In this document: positions 33,678-44,385 of the stretch, piece by piece
How positions within the stretch are numbered: the stretch's first letter is position 1
Layout of the letters: every line of letters begins with the position of its first letter
Origin: Fundidesulfovibrio soli
Lineage (GTDB): Bacteria; Desulfobacterota; Desulfovibrionia; Desulfovibrionales; Desulfovibrionaceae
Length of the DNA stretch: 64,000 nucleotides
Assembly: GCF_022808695.1 (NCBI RefSeq)
Contig: NZ_JAKZKW010000010.1
Location: 60,480-124,479 of the forward strand
Direction: 5' to 3'
Position numbers and translations under genes: made by a program
The notes under the pieces: model-generated
Seen by the model: the letters and a program-made list of their open reading frames with translations, nothing else
What the model was told of the DNA's origin: nothing
Database searches by the model: none

Positions 33678-34079
33678 GGGCTGTTGCTCCTGTTTTGTAG
33701 CACGTCATTTCAAATCGCTTGGAGCTGTAACAAGAAAGCCCAAGAATCAAGAAAATGTATGCTGGTTGAGTTGCTGAAGTGCTGACTATAACCAGTAAAA
33801 ACAGAAAGGCAACAACTAAATGCCAATTAAAAATATTTTCATCTTCCGGGATGAGTTGCGCAACGAACGCCGCCTGGCAGAAAAATCTACGTAACAGTTG
33901 TGAATCATGGAGGAGTCTGGCCGAATCTGGGGTGTCGTGGACGTTGTTTTTTTGTTCCGCCGCGTCTCGTGGCAGAGCCTGTCCGCGCAACATCTCCCGG
34001 CCCTGGCATCAGCGGAGAGCGGGCCTTGACATCTGGCCGCCCGGCGATGTTGAGTCCTGGAATTCCATCGGAGGGATCA
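33678..34079. other. Low-GC intergenic region upstream of RRM and lipoprotein genes
   Basis: This 402-base gap is markedly more AT-rich than its neighbours and has no convincing gene. On the minus strand it includes a probable promoter for the RRM gene (33785-33812). On the plus strand a good ribosome binding site (ggaggg, before 34080) belongs to the lipoprotein gene. TTGACA occurs at 34026-34031, without a good -10 partner. Confidence 0.7.
33785..33812 (-). promoter_or_regulatory. Candidate housekeeping promoter for the RRM gene
   Basis: On the minus strand, TTGCCT (33807-33812) and TATAGT (33785-33790) are separated by 16 bases. The mRNA leader would be about 100 bases, long enough to fold, which suits cold-regulated control. 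Confidence 0.4.
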
Positions 34080-34667
34080 ATGCGCAAGCTGTCGACACTC
34101 ATGGCGATGCTGGCCCTGTGGGCTTTCGTGGCGTGCTGCGCCGGATGCGGGGCGGGCGGCGGGGCCTCCTCTCCCGCCCCGCGGATAGCCGAGCCGTCCT
34201 ACAGCCCGGAGCCCGCAAGCTGGGGCTTCGCCCCCAAGGCCCTGGAGCTGACCTTCACGGCGGACCCCTTCCTCAACGAGTATGATGGAGCGGCCCACGC
34301 CCTGAGCGTATGCGTGTACCAGCTCGCCAACCCGGCCGCCTTCCAGGATCTGGCCGCGAGCGCGACGGGCGTGTCCAGCCTGCTGGAGTGTCGCGAGTTC
34401 GACCAGGGCGTGGTGGGCGCGCAGCGCCTGAAGGTTCAGCCAGGCTCCAGCGAGTCGCTGCGCCTGGACCGCGCCGGGAATGCCCGCTTCGTGGCCGTGG
34501 CCTGCGACTACTACGACCAGAACCAGGGCAGGACCACCCGCGTCTATGAAATACCGCTCAACGCCAACACCTCCGGCTGGCTCTGGTGGAAGGAGACCAG
34601 CTACGAGGCGGGCAAGCTCTCCAAAAAGATCCTGTTGGGCAAGACCGGCATCCTGGACGCCGATTGA
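34080..34667 (+). CDS. TssJ/VasD-like lipoprotein (orphan)
   Basis: The 195-residue protein starts with a lipoprotein signal ('MRKLSTLMAMLALWAFVACC', with lipobox Cys at 19 or 23). The mature part resembles type VI secretion lipoprotein TssJ: 'SWGFAPKALELTFTADPFLN', 'ALSVCVYQLANPAAFQDLA', and a beta-rich end 'VAVACDYYDQNQGRTTRVYEI'. TssJ anchors the T6SS membrane complex in the outer membrane. No other T6SS gene is visible here, so it is an orphan copy or a reused relative. An excellent terminator follows at 34695. Confidence 0.75.
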   Translation: MRKLSTLMAMLALWAFVACCAGCGAGGGASSPAPRIAEPSYSPEPASWGFAPKALELTFTADPFLNEYDGAAHALSVCVYQLANPAAFQDLAASATGVSSLLECREFDQGVVGAQRLKVQPGSSESLRLDRAGNARFVAVACDYYDQNQGRTTRVYEIPLNANTSGWLWWKETSYEAGKLSKKILLGKTGILDAD

Positions 34668-34694
34668 TCCCCCGCATTCCCTTCGCCCCATGAT

Positions 34695-34738
34695 GCGCGT
34701 CACCGTTTCCCCTTAAACGGTGACGCGCTCCACTTTTT
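34695..34738 (+). terminator. Intrinsic terminator after the lipoprotein gene
   Basis: A perfect 14-bp stem (GCGCGTCACCGTTT 34695-34708, AAACGGTGACGCGC 34715-34728) has a six-base loop and is followed after a few bases by a run of six T. Confidence 0.9.
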
Positions 34739-34880
34739 TCCGCCACTCTCCTAGATTCCTCAGAGCGCGCTCGGGCCTGCCGGTGATGGCTGGGCATACA
34801 AAAACGAATGATGATCTTCATTTTTGTAGGGCTTTGAGCTAGCCCCCTGATAAATACGCATGATTTCAGCGCGTTGTGCA

Positions 34881-34896
34881 TGGCAGGATGTTTGCT
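34881..34896 (+). promoter_or_regulatory. Candidate sigma-54 promoter for the esterase-like gene
   Basis: TGGCAG-gatgt-TTGCT has the invariant GG and GC ten bases apart. A second, poorer GG/GC match (34896-34911) overlaps it. It lies about 100 bases before the ATG at 34998. Confidence 0.45.
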
Positions 34897-34997
34897 GGCA
34901 CATCCTGGGCCGACTGTACGGCCCGGGAGGATGCGGATGAACTCAGGCGGGCAATACAAACGAGGTTACGCGCAACGGCCGGGGAGGGCGGGCTGAC

Positions 34998-35780
34998 ATG
35001 GCCGCCTTCGTGCTGATCCACGGGGCGTTCATGGGCGGCTGGGTCTGGCAGCGTATGGCCTCGACCCTTGCCGGGCTCGGGCACGACTGCCTGCGGCCCA
35101 CACTGACGGGCTGCGGCGAGCGCTCGCACCTGTTGCGGCCCGAGATTTCGCTGGCCTGGCATGTGGAGGACGTGGCCCAGGCCCTCTTCCACGAGGACCT
35201 GGAGCGCGTGGTGCTCGTTGGGCACGGCTACGGCGGCATGATCGCCGCCGCTGTGGCCCACCGCCACAGCGGCAAGGTGGCCGGGGTGGTGCACCTGGAC
35301 GGGGTGCTGCCCGAGCGCGGCAAGAGTTTCGCGCAGCTGTGCGGGCGCGCGGCCCCGGGCAGGGGCGACGGCGGGGACTGGCTCATCCCCCCGCCCACGG
35401 CGGAAAGCCTCGGCGTCTCCTGCCGGGAGCTGGGGCGTTGGCTCTCCGTGAGGCTGCAGCCCTTCCCGCGCGCCTGCCTGGAGGACGCCTACGCCTACGG
35501 CGACAGGGACCGCCAGTTGCCCGGCGTGTTCCTGCGCACCGCCGGCCGGGAGGACCGCCCCGCCAGGTCGCAGGCCGCACGGGCGGCGCTGAGCAGCATG
35601 CCGGTGCTGGAGCTGCCCCTGGGGCCGCTGCCCATGATCACCAGTCCGGGCAGGCTGGCGCAGGCGCTTTCCTCCCTGGCGATGGAGATGCGGCCGTCCG
35701 AGCCGCCCGCGCCGCGCAGGCGGACGCGGCCCCTCCGCTGCAAGGCCCGCGGCCAGGAGCCGGAGGCCGACACGCCCTGA
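34998..35780 (+). CDS. Alpha/beta-hydrolase fold protein lacking catalytic Ser and His
   Basis: The 260-residue protein matches the salicylate-esterase/hydroxynitrile-lyase type: 'VLIHGAFMGGWVWQRM', 'TGCGERSHLL', 'WHVEDVAQAL', 'LERVVLVGHGYGGMIAA'. The nucleophile elbow should be G-H-S-Y-G but residue 77 is Gly. The late His of 'GHxPM' aligns with Pro210 in 'LGPLPMITSP'. The fold is otherwise intact and the frame has no stop, so it looks like a pseudoenzyme rather than a recent pseudogene. A binding or regulatory role is possible. The C-terminal ~30 residues are Arg/Pro-rich. Confidence 0.8.
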   Translation: MAAFVLIHGAFMGGWVWQRMASTLAGLGHDCLRPTLTGCGERSHLLRPEISLAWHVEDVAQALFHEDLERVVLVGHGYGGMIAAAVAHRHSGKVAGVVHLDGVLPERGKSFAQLCGRAAPGRGDGGDWLIPPPTAESLGVSCRELGRWLSVRLQPFPRACLEDAYAYGDRDRQLPGVFLRTAGREDRPARSQAARAALSSMPVLELPLGPLPMITSPGRLAQALSSLAMEMRPSEPPAPRRRTRPLRCKARGQEPEADTP

Positions 35781-35870
35781 TCCCCGGGACTCGGGAGCGG
35801 GGAATCCGGCCCGGAATTCCGGCCGGAGTTACATGTTTTCCGTTCACCGCAACCATATAGGAGTGAAAAT

Positions 35871-36626
35871 ATGAAACGCGCCCTGATAATCCTCGCCCTG
35901 GCCGCCCTGCTGGCCTTGCCCCTCATGGCCCAGGCCGGGAGCGTCACCGTCTCCGGGGCCGCCAGCCTCACCGCCGCGTTCACAGAGATGAAGGCGGCAT
36001 TCGAGAAGGCCCGCCCCGGCGTCACCGTGAACACCAATTTCGCCGCCTCAGGGCAGCTGCTCCCCCAGATCGAGGCCGGCGCGCCCGTGGACATCTTCGC
36101 CTCGGCCGACCAGGAAACCATGGACCGCGCCCAGGCCAAGAACCTCATCGACACGGCCTCGCGCAGGAATTTCGTCGCCAACGCCCTGGTGTTGTGCAAG
36201 CCCAAGGGCGGCAAGGCGGCCGTGACCTCGCTCGAGTCCCTCAAGGACAAGGCCGTGGAACGCATCGGCCTGGGCAACCCCGAGACCGTCCCCGTGGGCC
36301 GCTACGCCCGTGAGGCTCTGAGCACCGCCGGGTTGTACGAGGCGCTGACCCCCAAGCTGGTCTTCGGGGACTCCGTGAAGCAGGTGCAGGATTACGTCAG
36401 CCGGGGCGAGGTGGACGCCGGGTTCATCTTCGCCACCGACGCCCAGAGCGCCGCGGCCAAGATCGACGTGGCCGCCGAAATCCCCACCAAGGCGAAGGTG
36501 AGCTACCCCCTGGCCATCGTGGCTCGCTCCAAGGACAACGCCGACGCCAAGGCCTTCGCCGATTTCGTCATGAGCCCGGAGGGGCAGGCGATCCTGGCCA
36601 AGTACGGGTTCAAGAAGCCCGAATAG
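35871..36626 (+). CDS. modA: Molybdate ABC transporter periplasmic binding protein ModA
   Basis: The 251-residue precursor has a signal peptide (residues 1-22, ending 'MAQA'). The mature protein starts with 'VSGAASLTAAFTEMKAAFE', shows 'FAASGQLLPQIEAGAPVDIFASAD', 'GNPETVPVGRYA' and 'GEVDAGFIFATDA', and ends in the family's 'FVMSPEGQAILAKYGF'. It binds molybdate or tungstate in the periplasm. The usual modB/modC partners are not adjacent: the next gene is convergent. The ribosome binding site is 'taggag' shortly before the ATG. Confidence 0.93.
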   Translation: MKRALIILALAALLALPLMAQAGSVTVSGAASLTAAFTEMKAAFEKARPGVTVNTNFAASGQLLPQIEAGAPVDIFASADQETMDRAQAKNLIDTASRRNFVANALVLCKPKGGKAAVTSLESLKDKAVERIGLGNPETVPVGRYAREALSTAGLYEALTPKLVFGDSVKQVQDYVSRGEVDAGFIFATDAQSAAAKIDVAAEIPTKAKVSYPLAIVARSKDNADAKAFADFVMSPEGQAILAKYGFKKPE

Positions 36627-36661
36627 CCTGGCGGGAAGCCGCATCGGCCGCGAGTGAAATA

Positions 36662-36711
36662 AAGGCCGGGCCTTCGCAGACATGGCGAAGGCCCGGCCTT
36701 GATGCTGTTTT
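36662..36711 (+). terminator. Terminator after modA
   Basis: A 16-bp perfect stem (36662-36677 with 36685-36700) has a seven-base loop, with a short T-run (TGTTTT) about ten bases beyond. It probably acts on modA. Confidence 0.7.
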
Positions 36712-36754
36712 GGGGGAGTGGATGCGCCGGGTTTGTGATGACAAGGCTTCAAAA

Positions 36755-37093
36755 TCAGGTGTGGTCTACCGTGGTGGCTCCTGGAGCGTTGTTCATCACC
36801 CAGGTGATGCCGTTGTCTCGGTTCTGGGCCGTCGTGTAAGCCTCGCTAACTCCGATTGCCTTGTTGTTCTGCGCTTGAAGGCGAAACCTGTACTGCCCCG
36901 ATGCATCAGTCTGTTTAGTGTAGTTAGATGCAGCCGGTGCGTTTGATTTCACGGAATCTATTCCGTTTTGCGCGCCTTGCTTCGTATGGTACGTTTCGCT
37001 TGCATTGAGCACGGTTTCATGGTTTCCACTGCTGTGAAGCGTAAAGAAGTACTGTCCGTTGCTTGCCTTGAACAACTTGAAGTATGCACTCAT
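36755..37093 (-). CDS. YegP-like protein with two DUF1508 repeats
   Basis: The 112-residue protein has two copies of the ~50-residue DUF1508 unit: 'YFKLFKASNGQYFFTLHSS' with 'GAQNGIDSVKSNAP', then 'QYRFRLQAQNNKAIGVSE' with 'NRDNGITWVMNNAP'. The family is small, widespread and of unclear role. The GC content is far below that of its neighbours, a sign of recent acquisition. The ribosome binding site (gagg) is six bases before the ATG. It is convergent with modA. Confidence 0.88.
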   Translation of the reverse strand: MSAYFKLFKASNGQYFFTLHSSGNHETVLNASETYHTKQGAQNGIDSVKSNAPAASNYTKQTDASGQYRFRLQAQNNKAIGVSEAYTTAQNRDNGITWVMNNAPGATTVDHT

Positions 37094-37413
37094 ATAGCAC
37101 CTCGCCTGGTGGAATTAAAGGTTATAATGCTCATCTAATAACATCGTTGCTTCGTCAATGGTAAAATCAATTATGCTGTAAATGAATATTTGACGGTGCA
37201 ATCACTTTGTTGCGTGACGGTTGCGTGGAGTCGCAGCGGGGGCAGGCGCTGGGGAATAGACAAATGGTTCAACTCTAGTGAGGTGGGCAGGGGCGAGGGC
37301 TAAGGTCAGGGGGGCGTCACCCCGTCTGGAACCCAGGACAACAACGGCGGATATCGCCAGCGGGCGTGAAATCTGTTATCGCCCGAAAGAAGAGAGATCG
37401 GGGTGCGCCGTCC
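37094..37413. other. Intergenic region between two YegP-type genes
   Basis: This 320-base gap is AT-rich over its first ~110 bases, where the minus-strand YegP gene's promoter should lie. A TATAAT-like string occurs at about 37124-37129 on the plus strand, but no promoter can be set firmly. The rest is GC-rich without visible features. Confidence 0.5.
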
Positions 37414-37740
37414 TCAAGGCAGCACCAGCTCCACCTGGGGCATCAGCTCCTTGATGGTGGCGATGGCCTGGCCCAGGCTGTAGGGCGTGGGGTGGGGCGT
37501 GCTCACGGCCAGGGTGCAACCGCTCTCCCCCAGCACGCGGAAGCGGTATCCGCCGGAGCTGTCGCGCTCCAACTGGTAGCGGCCGTCCAGGGCCACGGCC
37601 TGGCGCAGGGCCTCGGCGTCGCTCACGGCCTCGTGAGGGCCGGGGCGCACCGGGCCGCAGAGCAGTTGCCGCCCTGCATGGCTGAGTATCAGGCGATATC
37701 CCTGATCCTCCACGGCGGCGATGGTCAACGCGACGGACAT
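37414..37740 (-). CDS. Small protein with two divergent DUF1508-like repeats
   Basis: The 108-residue protein holds two similar halves: 'GYRLILSHAGRQLLCGPVR...ALRQAV' and 'GYRFRVLGESGCTLAVSTP...ATIKELMP'. Each keeps the G/QYRFR-x-(8-10)-(T/K)-x-(A/G)-V-S layout of DUF1508. It shares the strand of the YegP gene 320 bases away but has the high GC of the host, so it is an older relative, not a recent duplicate. Function unknown. Confidence 0.65.
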   Translation of the reverse strand: MSVALTIAAVEDQGYRLILSHAGRQLLCGPVRPGPHEAVSDAEALRQAVALDGRYQLERDSSGGYRFRVLGESGCTLAVSTPHPTPYSLGQAIATIKELMPQVELVLP

Positions 37741-37945
37741 GACGGCTCCCTGGTGAGGCGCGCGAGAAAAATGGGTGCGATTCGTTCTTCAGGTTGCGGT
37801 AAACGTATTTAGTGTAATTGCTCGATATTGTAAAGCGTACACGGGCCCTCCCCGGGGCGGTTGGCATCCCCGGTGAAATGGGCTAGGGAACATCCGCCCG
37901 GGGTGCCTTTTAAATTTTTATTCAGTATTTACAGGTGATTGAATT

Positions 37946-41419
<3,474 letters not shown>

Positions 41420-41421
41420 TC

Positions 41422-41540
41422 GCCTGTTGAAAAATCCACGCTGGCTGCGTTGCGGGCAAAAAGTCAAACCCTCGCATATGCCCGATATGCTTCGGTCTTG
41501 ACTTTTTTCCGCGCCTTGCCACCGTGTTTTTTGAACAGGC
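41422..41540 (+). repeat. ~119-bp imperfect palindromic element downstream of dnaE
   Basis: The left end 'gcctgttgaaaaa' (41422-41434) mirrors the right end ('ttttttgaacaggc', 41527-41540). Inner arms 'aaaaagtcaa' and 'ttgactttttt' bracket an inner segment containing ATATGC-type palindromes. The whole folds as one long imperfect hairpin. It probably ends dnaE transcription and has the look of a dispersed genomic repeat. Confidence 0.8.
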
Positions 41541-41584
41541 GGGGAATTACCGATCACTCCAACGGGCTGACAAAGGGGACCATT

Positions 41585-42004
41585 GTGACCATGCAACACG
41601 GCGAACGCCCGGTCCTGCGCCGGGGCCTGTTCAAGCTGACCATCACGGACGACTTCTCCTCCGCGCACTGCCTGCGCAACTACAACGGGCCCTGCGAGGC
41701 CCTGCACGGGCACAACTTCGTGGTGGAGGCGGTGTTCCAGGGCGAGCGGCTCACCCAGGACACCGAGATGCTCATGGACTTCAAGGACCTGAAGGCCCTG
41801 CTCAAGAAGGTGCTGGACAGGCTCGACCACAAGCACTTGAACGAGCTGCCCTATTTCCAGCGGCGCAACCCGACTGCCGAGAACCTGGCCCGCTACATCT
41901 ACTGGGAGCTGGGCAGGCTGATGGAAGGCATGCCCGCCCAGGTGGCCGAGATCAGCGTGTTCGAGAAGGCCACCAGCAAAGCCACCTACACCGAGCTGTC
42001 ATGA
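41585..42004 (+). CDS. queD: 6-carboxytetrahydropterin synthase (queuosine pathway)
   Basis: The 139-residue protein has the 6-pyruvoyl-tetrahydropterin-synthase fold with zinc His residues in 'SAHCLRNYNGPCEALHGHNF', the catalytic Cys of the QueD form, and 'DFKDLK...LDHKHLNE'. A later 'PTAENLARYIYW' leads to 'ISVFEKATSKATY'. It converts dihydroneopterin triphosphate to 6-carboxytetrahydropterin, an early step towards queuosine. I favour GTG 41585 because 'aagg' lies 8 bases before it; ATG 41591 is the alternative start two codons later. It is coupled to dtd (ATGA). Confidence 0.9.
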   Translation: MTMQHGERPVLRRGLFKLTITDDFSSAHCLRNYNGPCEALHGHNFVVEAVFQGERLTQDTEMLMDFKDLKALLKKVLDRLDHKHLNELPYFQRRNPTAENLARYIYWELGRLMEGMPAQVAEISVFEKATSKATYTELS

Positions 42005-42492
42005 GGCTGGTGATCCAGCGTGTGGCCAAGGCCTCCGTGGAAGTTGCGGGTGAGCGCGTGGCCGCCATCGGCCGGGGCTTCCTGGTGCTGGCGGGCTTCG
42101 GCCCGGACGACGGCCCGGACGCCCCGGAGAGCCCGGCCTGGCGCACCATGCTGGACAAGCTCGCTGGGCTGCGGGTGTTCACCGACGCCGGAGGCAAGAT
42201 GAACCTGGGCCTGGCCGACGTGGGCGGCGAAGTGTTGCTGGTCTCCCAGTTCACCCTCTACGCGGACTGCCGCAAGGGCATGCGCCCCGGCTTCTCCCGG
42301 GCCTGCCCGCCGGAGACGGCCCAGGCCCTGTTCGAGCGCCTCGTTGAGGACGTGGAGGAGCGCCTGCCCGGACGCGTCGCGCGCGGGGTGTTCGGCGCGG
42401 ACATGGACGTGAGCCTGACCAACCAGGGCCCGGTGACCATCCTGCTGGACAGCGCCGCGTTCGAGCCCGCCTGCGCGAGGCAGGCCGGCTGA
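42001..42492 (+). CDS. dtd: D-aminoacyl-tRNA deacylase
   Basis: The 163-residue protein begins 'MRLVIQRVAKASVEVAG' and contains the two family motifs, 'SQFTLYADCRKGMRPGFS' with the cross-subunit S-Q-x-T-L site and the Gly-Pro motif 'LTNQGPVTILLD'. It hydrolyses D-amino acids from mischarged tRNA. The start overlaps queD, and its last base begins the next gene's ATG, so it is the second gene of a coupled run. Confidence 0.95.
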   Translation: MRLVIQRVAKASVEVAGERVAAIGRGFLVLAGFGPDDGPDAPESPAWRTMLDKLAGLRVFTDAGGKMNLGLADVGGEVLLVSQFTLYADCRKGMRPGFSRACPPETAQALFERLVEDVEERLPGRVARGVFGADMDVSLTNQGPVTILLDSAAFEPACARQAG

Positions 42493-44039
42493 TGGCCGCC
42501 GGGGACGACATCCGCGTCCTGGTGGTGGACGACTCCAAGACGGTCCTGCGCCTGCTGACCTTCATCCTGGGCAAGCTTTACCGCCTGGAGGCCGCCGAGG
42601 ACGGGCAGGAGGCCATCGAAGCCCACGCCTCCTTCAAGCCCGACGTCATCATCCTGGACATGAACATGCCCGTGAAGTCCGGGCTGGAGGTGATGCAGCA
42701 CATCCGGGGCGTCGCGCAGGACCACGACGTGCAGATCGTGGTGCTCACCGCGCAGGACACCAAGGCGCTCAAGGCCCGGGCCTTCGCCGCCGGGGCCAAC
42801 GATTTCCTGGCCAAGCCCTTCGACCGCGAGGAGCTGCTGGCCCGCGTGGGCGCCGCTGCCAGGCAGGTCACCCTGACCAGGCAGCTGCGCCAGGCCTACA
42901 ACCGCATCAGCCGCGAGATCGACACCGTGGCGGGCCTGCAGAAGCGGCTGCTCCCGGACTGCTCCCCGCTCTTCGGCGACACCCTGGTGGAGTGCCTGTA
43001 CCGCCCCTCCGGGCGCGCCAGCGGCGACTACTACGATTTCTTCACCCTGCCCGACGGCTGCATCCGCGCCGTGATGGCCGACGTGTCCGGCCACGGAGCC
43101 AGGGCCGCGTTCCTCATGGCCGTGGTGCGCACCCTGGTGCGCGTCACCCAGACGCACTACCTCTCCCTGGCGGAGATGCTGAGCCTCGCCAACCACCACC
43201 TGCTCAGCTCCATCGGGCAGGAGCCTGATTTCGTGACCCTGGCCGCCGTGGACATCGACCCGGAGGAGGGCACCCTGACCTACGTCAACGCCGGGCACTG
43301 CCCCCCGCTGCTCTGGACCGGCGGCAGGATCATGGAGCTTGCCCCCACCTCCTCGGTGCTTGGGTTCTTCGACCAGAAATACCCCATGCGCACCATCGAG
43401 TTCGAGAAGCCCGCCGGGCTCCTGCTCTACACCGACGGCTGGTACGAGTGGCACACCCTGGAGAAGGAGATCTTCGGGCTGGAGCGCTTCACGGAGCTGG
43501 CCTCCGGGCTCATGCGCTCGGGCCGCTTCACCCTGCAGAGCCTGCTGGAGAACCTCAGCGGCGAGAAGGCCGGGCCGGTGTTCAGCGACGACGTCACCGG
43601 GCTGTGGGTCTGCGCGGGCAGCCCGCTCTCGCGGGTGTTCTCGGGCCGGTCCACCCCCCAGGCCAGCAGGGCCCTGGCCAAGGACGTGGTCTCCGCCGTG
43701 GGGGATTACGTGGAGGACTCCGACATCCTGCACGACCTGGACATCCTGCTCACCGAGGCCTGCGCCAACATCACCCGCCACGCCTACGGCGGGGGCGAAG
43801 GCCCCATGGAGGTGCGCCTGCGCATCAGGCCGGGCCAATCCGTGGACATGGAGGTGGTGGACTGGGGCAAGGGCTTCGGCGACGCCGTGAAGTTCGAGAA
43901 CGCGGCCCCCGAGTCCGAATGCGGGCGGGGCATGTTCATCATCTGCAAGCTGTCAGACCAGTGTGAACTCAAGCGCCGCGGCAGGGAGAACGTCCTGCGG
44001 GTGGTCAAACAGATAAGGAAGGAACTGTGGAAAACCTGA
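42492..44039 (+). CDS. Response regulator with PP2C phosphatase and HATPase domains (RsbU/RsbW-like fusion)
   Basis: The 515-residue protein has three parts. A receiver domain (1-~125) has Asp56 as phosphoacceptor in 'VIILDMNMP' and 'LAKPFDREELL'. A SpoIIE/PP2C serine phosphatase (~160-375) shows 'GDYYDFFTLPDG', 'ADVSGHGARAAF' and 'NAGHCPPLLW'. A C-terminal HATPase anti-sigma-like kinase (~395-515) has 'LLTEACANITRHAYGGGEG' and 'VDWGKGFGD'. It can dephosphorylate and rephosphorylate a STAS protein, which is encoded next door. Such partner switching controls a sigma factor or another target. It is coupled to dtd and overlaps the STAS gene by 13 bases. Confidence 0.92.
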   Translation: MAAGDDIRVLVVDDSKTVLRLLTFILGKLYRLEAAEDGQEAIEAHASFKPDVIILDMNMPVKSGLEVMQHIRGVAQDHDVQIVVLTAQDTKALKARAFAAGANDFLAKPFDREELLARVGAAARQVTLTRQLRQAYNRISREIDTVAGLQKRLLPDCSPLFGDTLVECLYRPSGRASGDYYDFFTLPDGCIRAVMADVSGHGARAAFLMAVVRTLVRVTQTHYLSLAEMLSLANHHLLSSIGQEPDFVTLAAVDIDPEEGTLTYVNAGHCPPLLWTGGRIMELAPTSSVLGFFDQKYPMRTIEFEKPAGLLLYTDGWYEWHTLEKEIFGLERFTELASGLMRSGRFTLQSLLENLSGEKAGPVFSDDVTGLWVCAGSPLSRVFSGRSTPQASRALAKDVVSAVGDYVEDSDILHDLDILLTEACANITRHAYGGGEGPMEVRLRIRPGQSVDMEVVDWGKGFGDAVKFENAAPESECGRGMFIICKLSDQCELKRRGRENVLRVVKQIRKELWKT

Positions 44040-44380
44040 TCTGGCTGCGCAAGGGCGCGTGTCTTCTGGCCAAGTTCTCGGGCGAAATCACCATGGAGGT
44101 CACCCAGGACTTCAAGCACGCCGTGGAGCAGGCCCTGGAGAAGGACGACTCCCAGGCCCTGGCCCTGGACCTCTCCGAGGTGAGCTTCATGGACTCCTCC
44201 GGCATCGGCTTCCTGGTCTCCTGCAACACGAGGCTCCAGAGCCTGGGCAAGCGCCTGGTGCTCATGTGCCCCAGCCCCCAGGTGCGCAAGACCCTGGGCC
44301 TGGTGCAGCTCATGGATTTCTTCGCCGTGGCCGAATCCGACGGCGACCTCGAGTCCCTGACCGCCAAGGGCGGCAAGTAG
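44027..44380 (+). CDS. STAS-domain anti-anti-sigma-factor-like protein
   Basis: The 117-residue protein is one STAS domain. The phosphorylated Ser lies in 'VSFMDSSGIGFLVS' (Ser57 or Ser58), with 'LALDLSEV' before it. It is the likely substrate of the phosphatase and kinase domains encoded just upstream. The start is GTG; the ribosome binding site lies inside the upstream gene. It is followed after five bases by a glycosyltransferase gene. No sigma factor is encoded in the window, so its final partner is not visible. Confidence 0.92.
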   Translation: MENLIWLRKGACLLAKFSGEITMEVTQDFKHAVEQALEKDDSQALALDLSEVSFMDSSGIGFLVSCNTRLQSLGKRLVLMCPSPQVRKTLGLVQLMDFFAVAESDGDLESLTAKGGK

Positions 44381-44385
44381 CGCCG

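Larger units (their letters stand above)
34668..34997. other. Intergenic region with terminator and candidate sigma-54 promoter
   Basis: This 330-base gap contains a strong terminator (34695-34738). It also holds an AT-rich inverted repeat TACAAAAA/TTTTTGTA (34797-34804, 34821-34828) and a sigma-54-like promoter (34881-34896). No gene is convincing. Confidence 0.7.

Noticed and set aside
33330..33785. Plus-strand frame over the RRM gene
   Set aside because: It is the antisense of an unmistakable RRM protein.
33670..33993. Minus-strand frame with a hydrophobic stretch upstream of the RRM gene
   Set aside because: It covers the probable promoter and leader, lacks a ribosome binding site and has no family resemblance.
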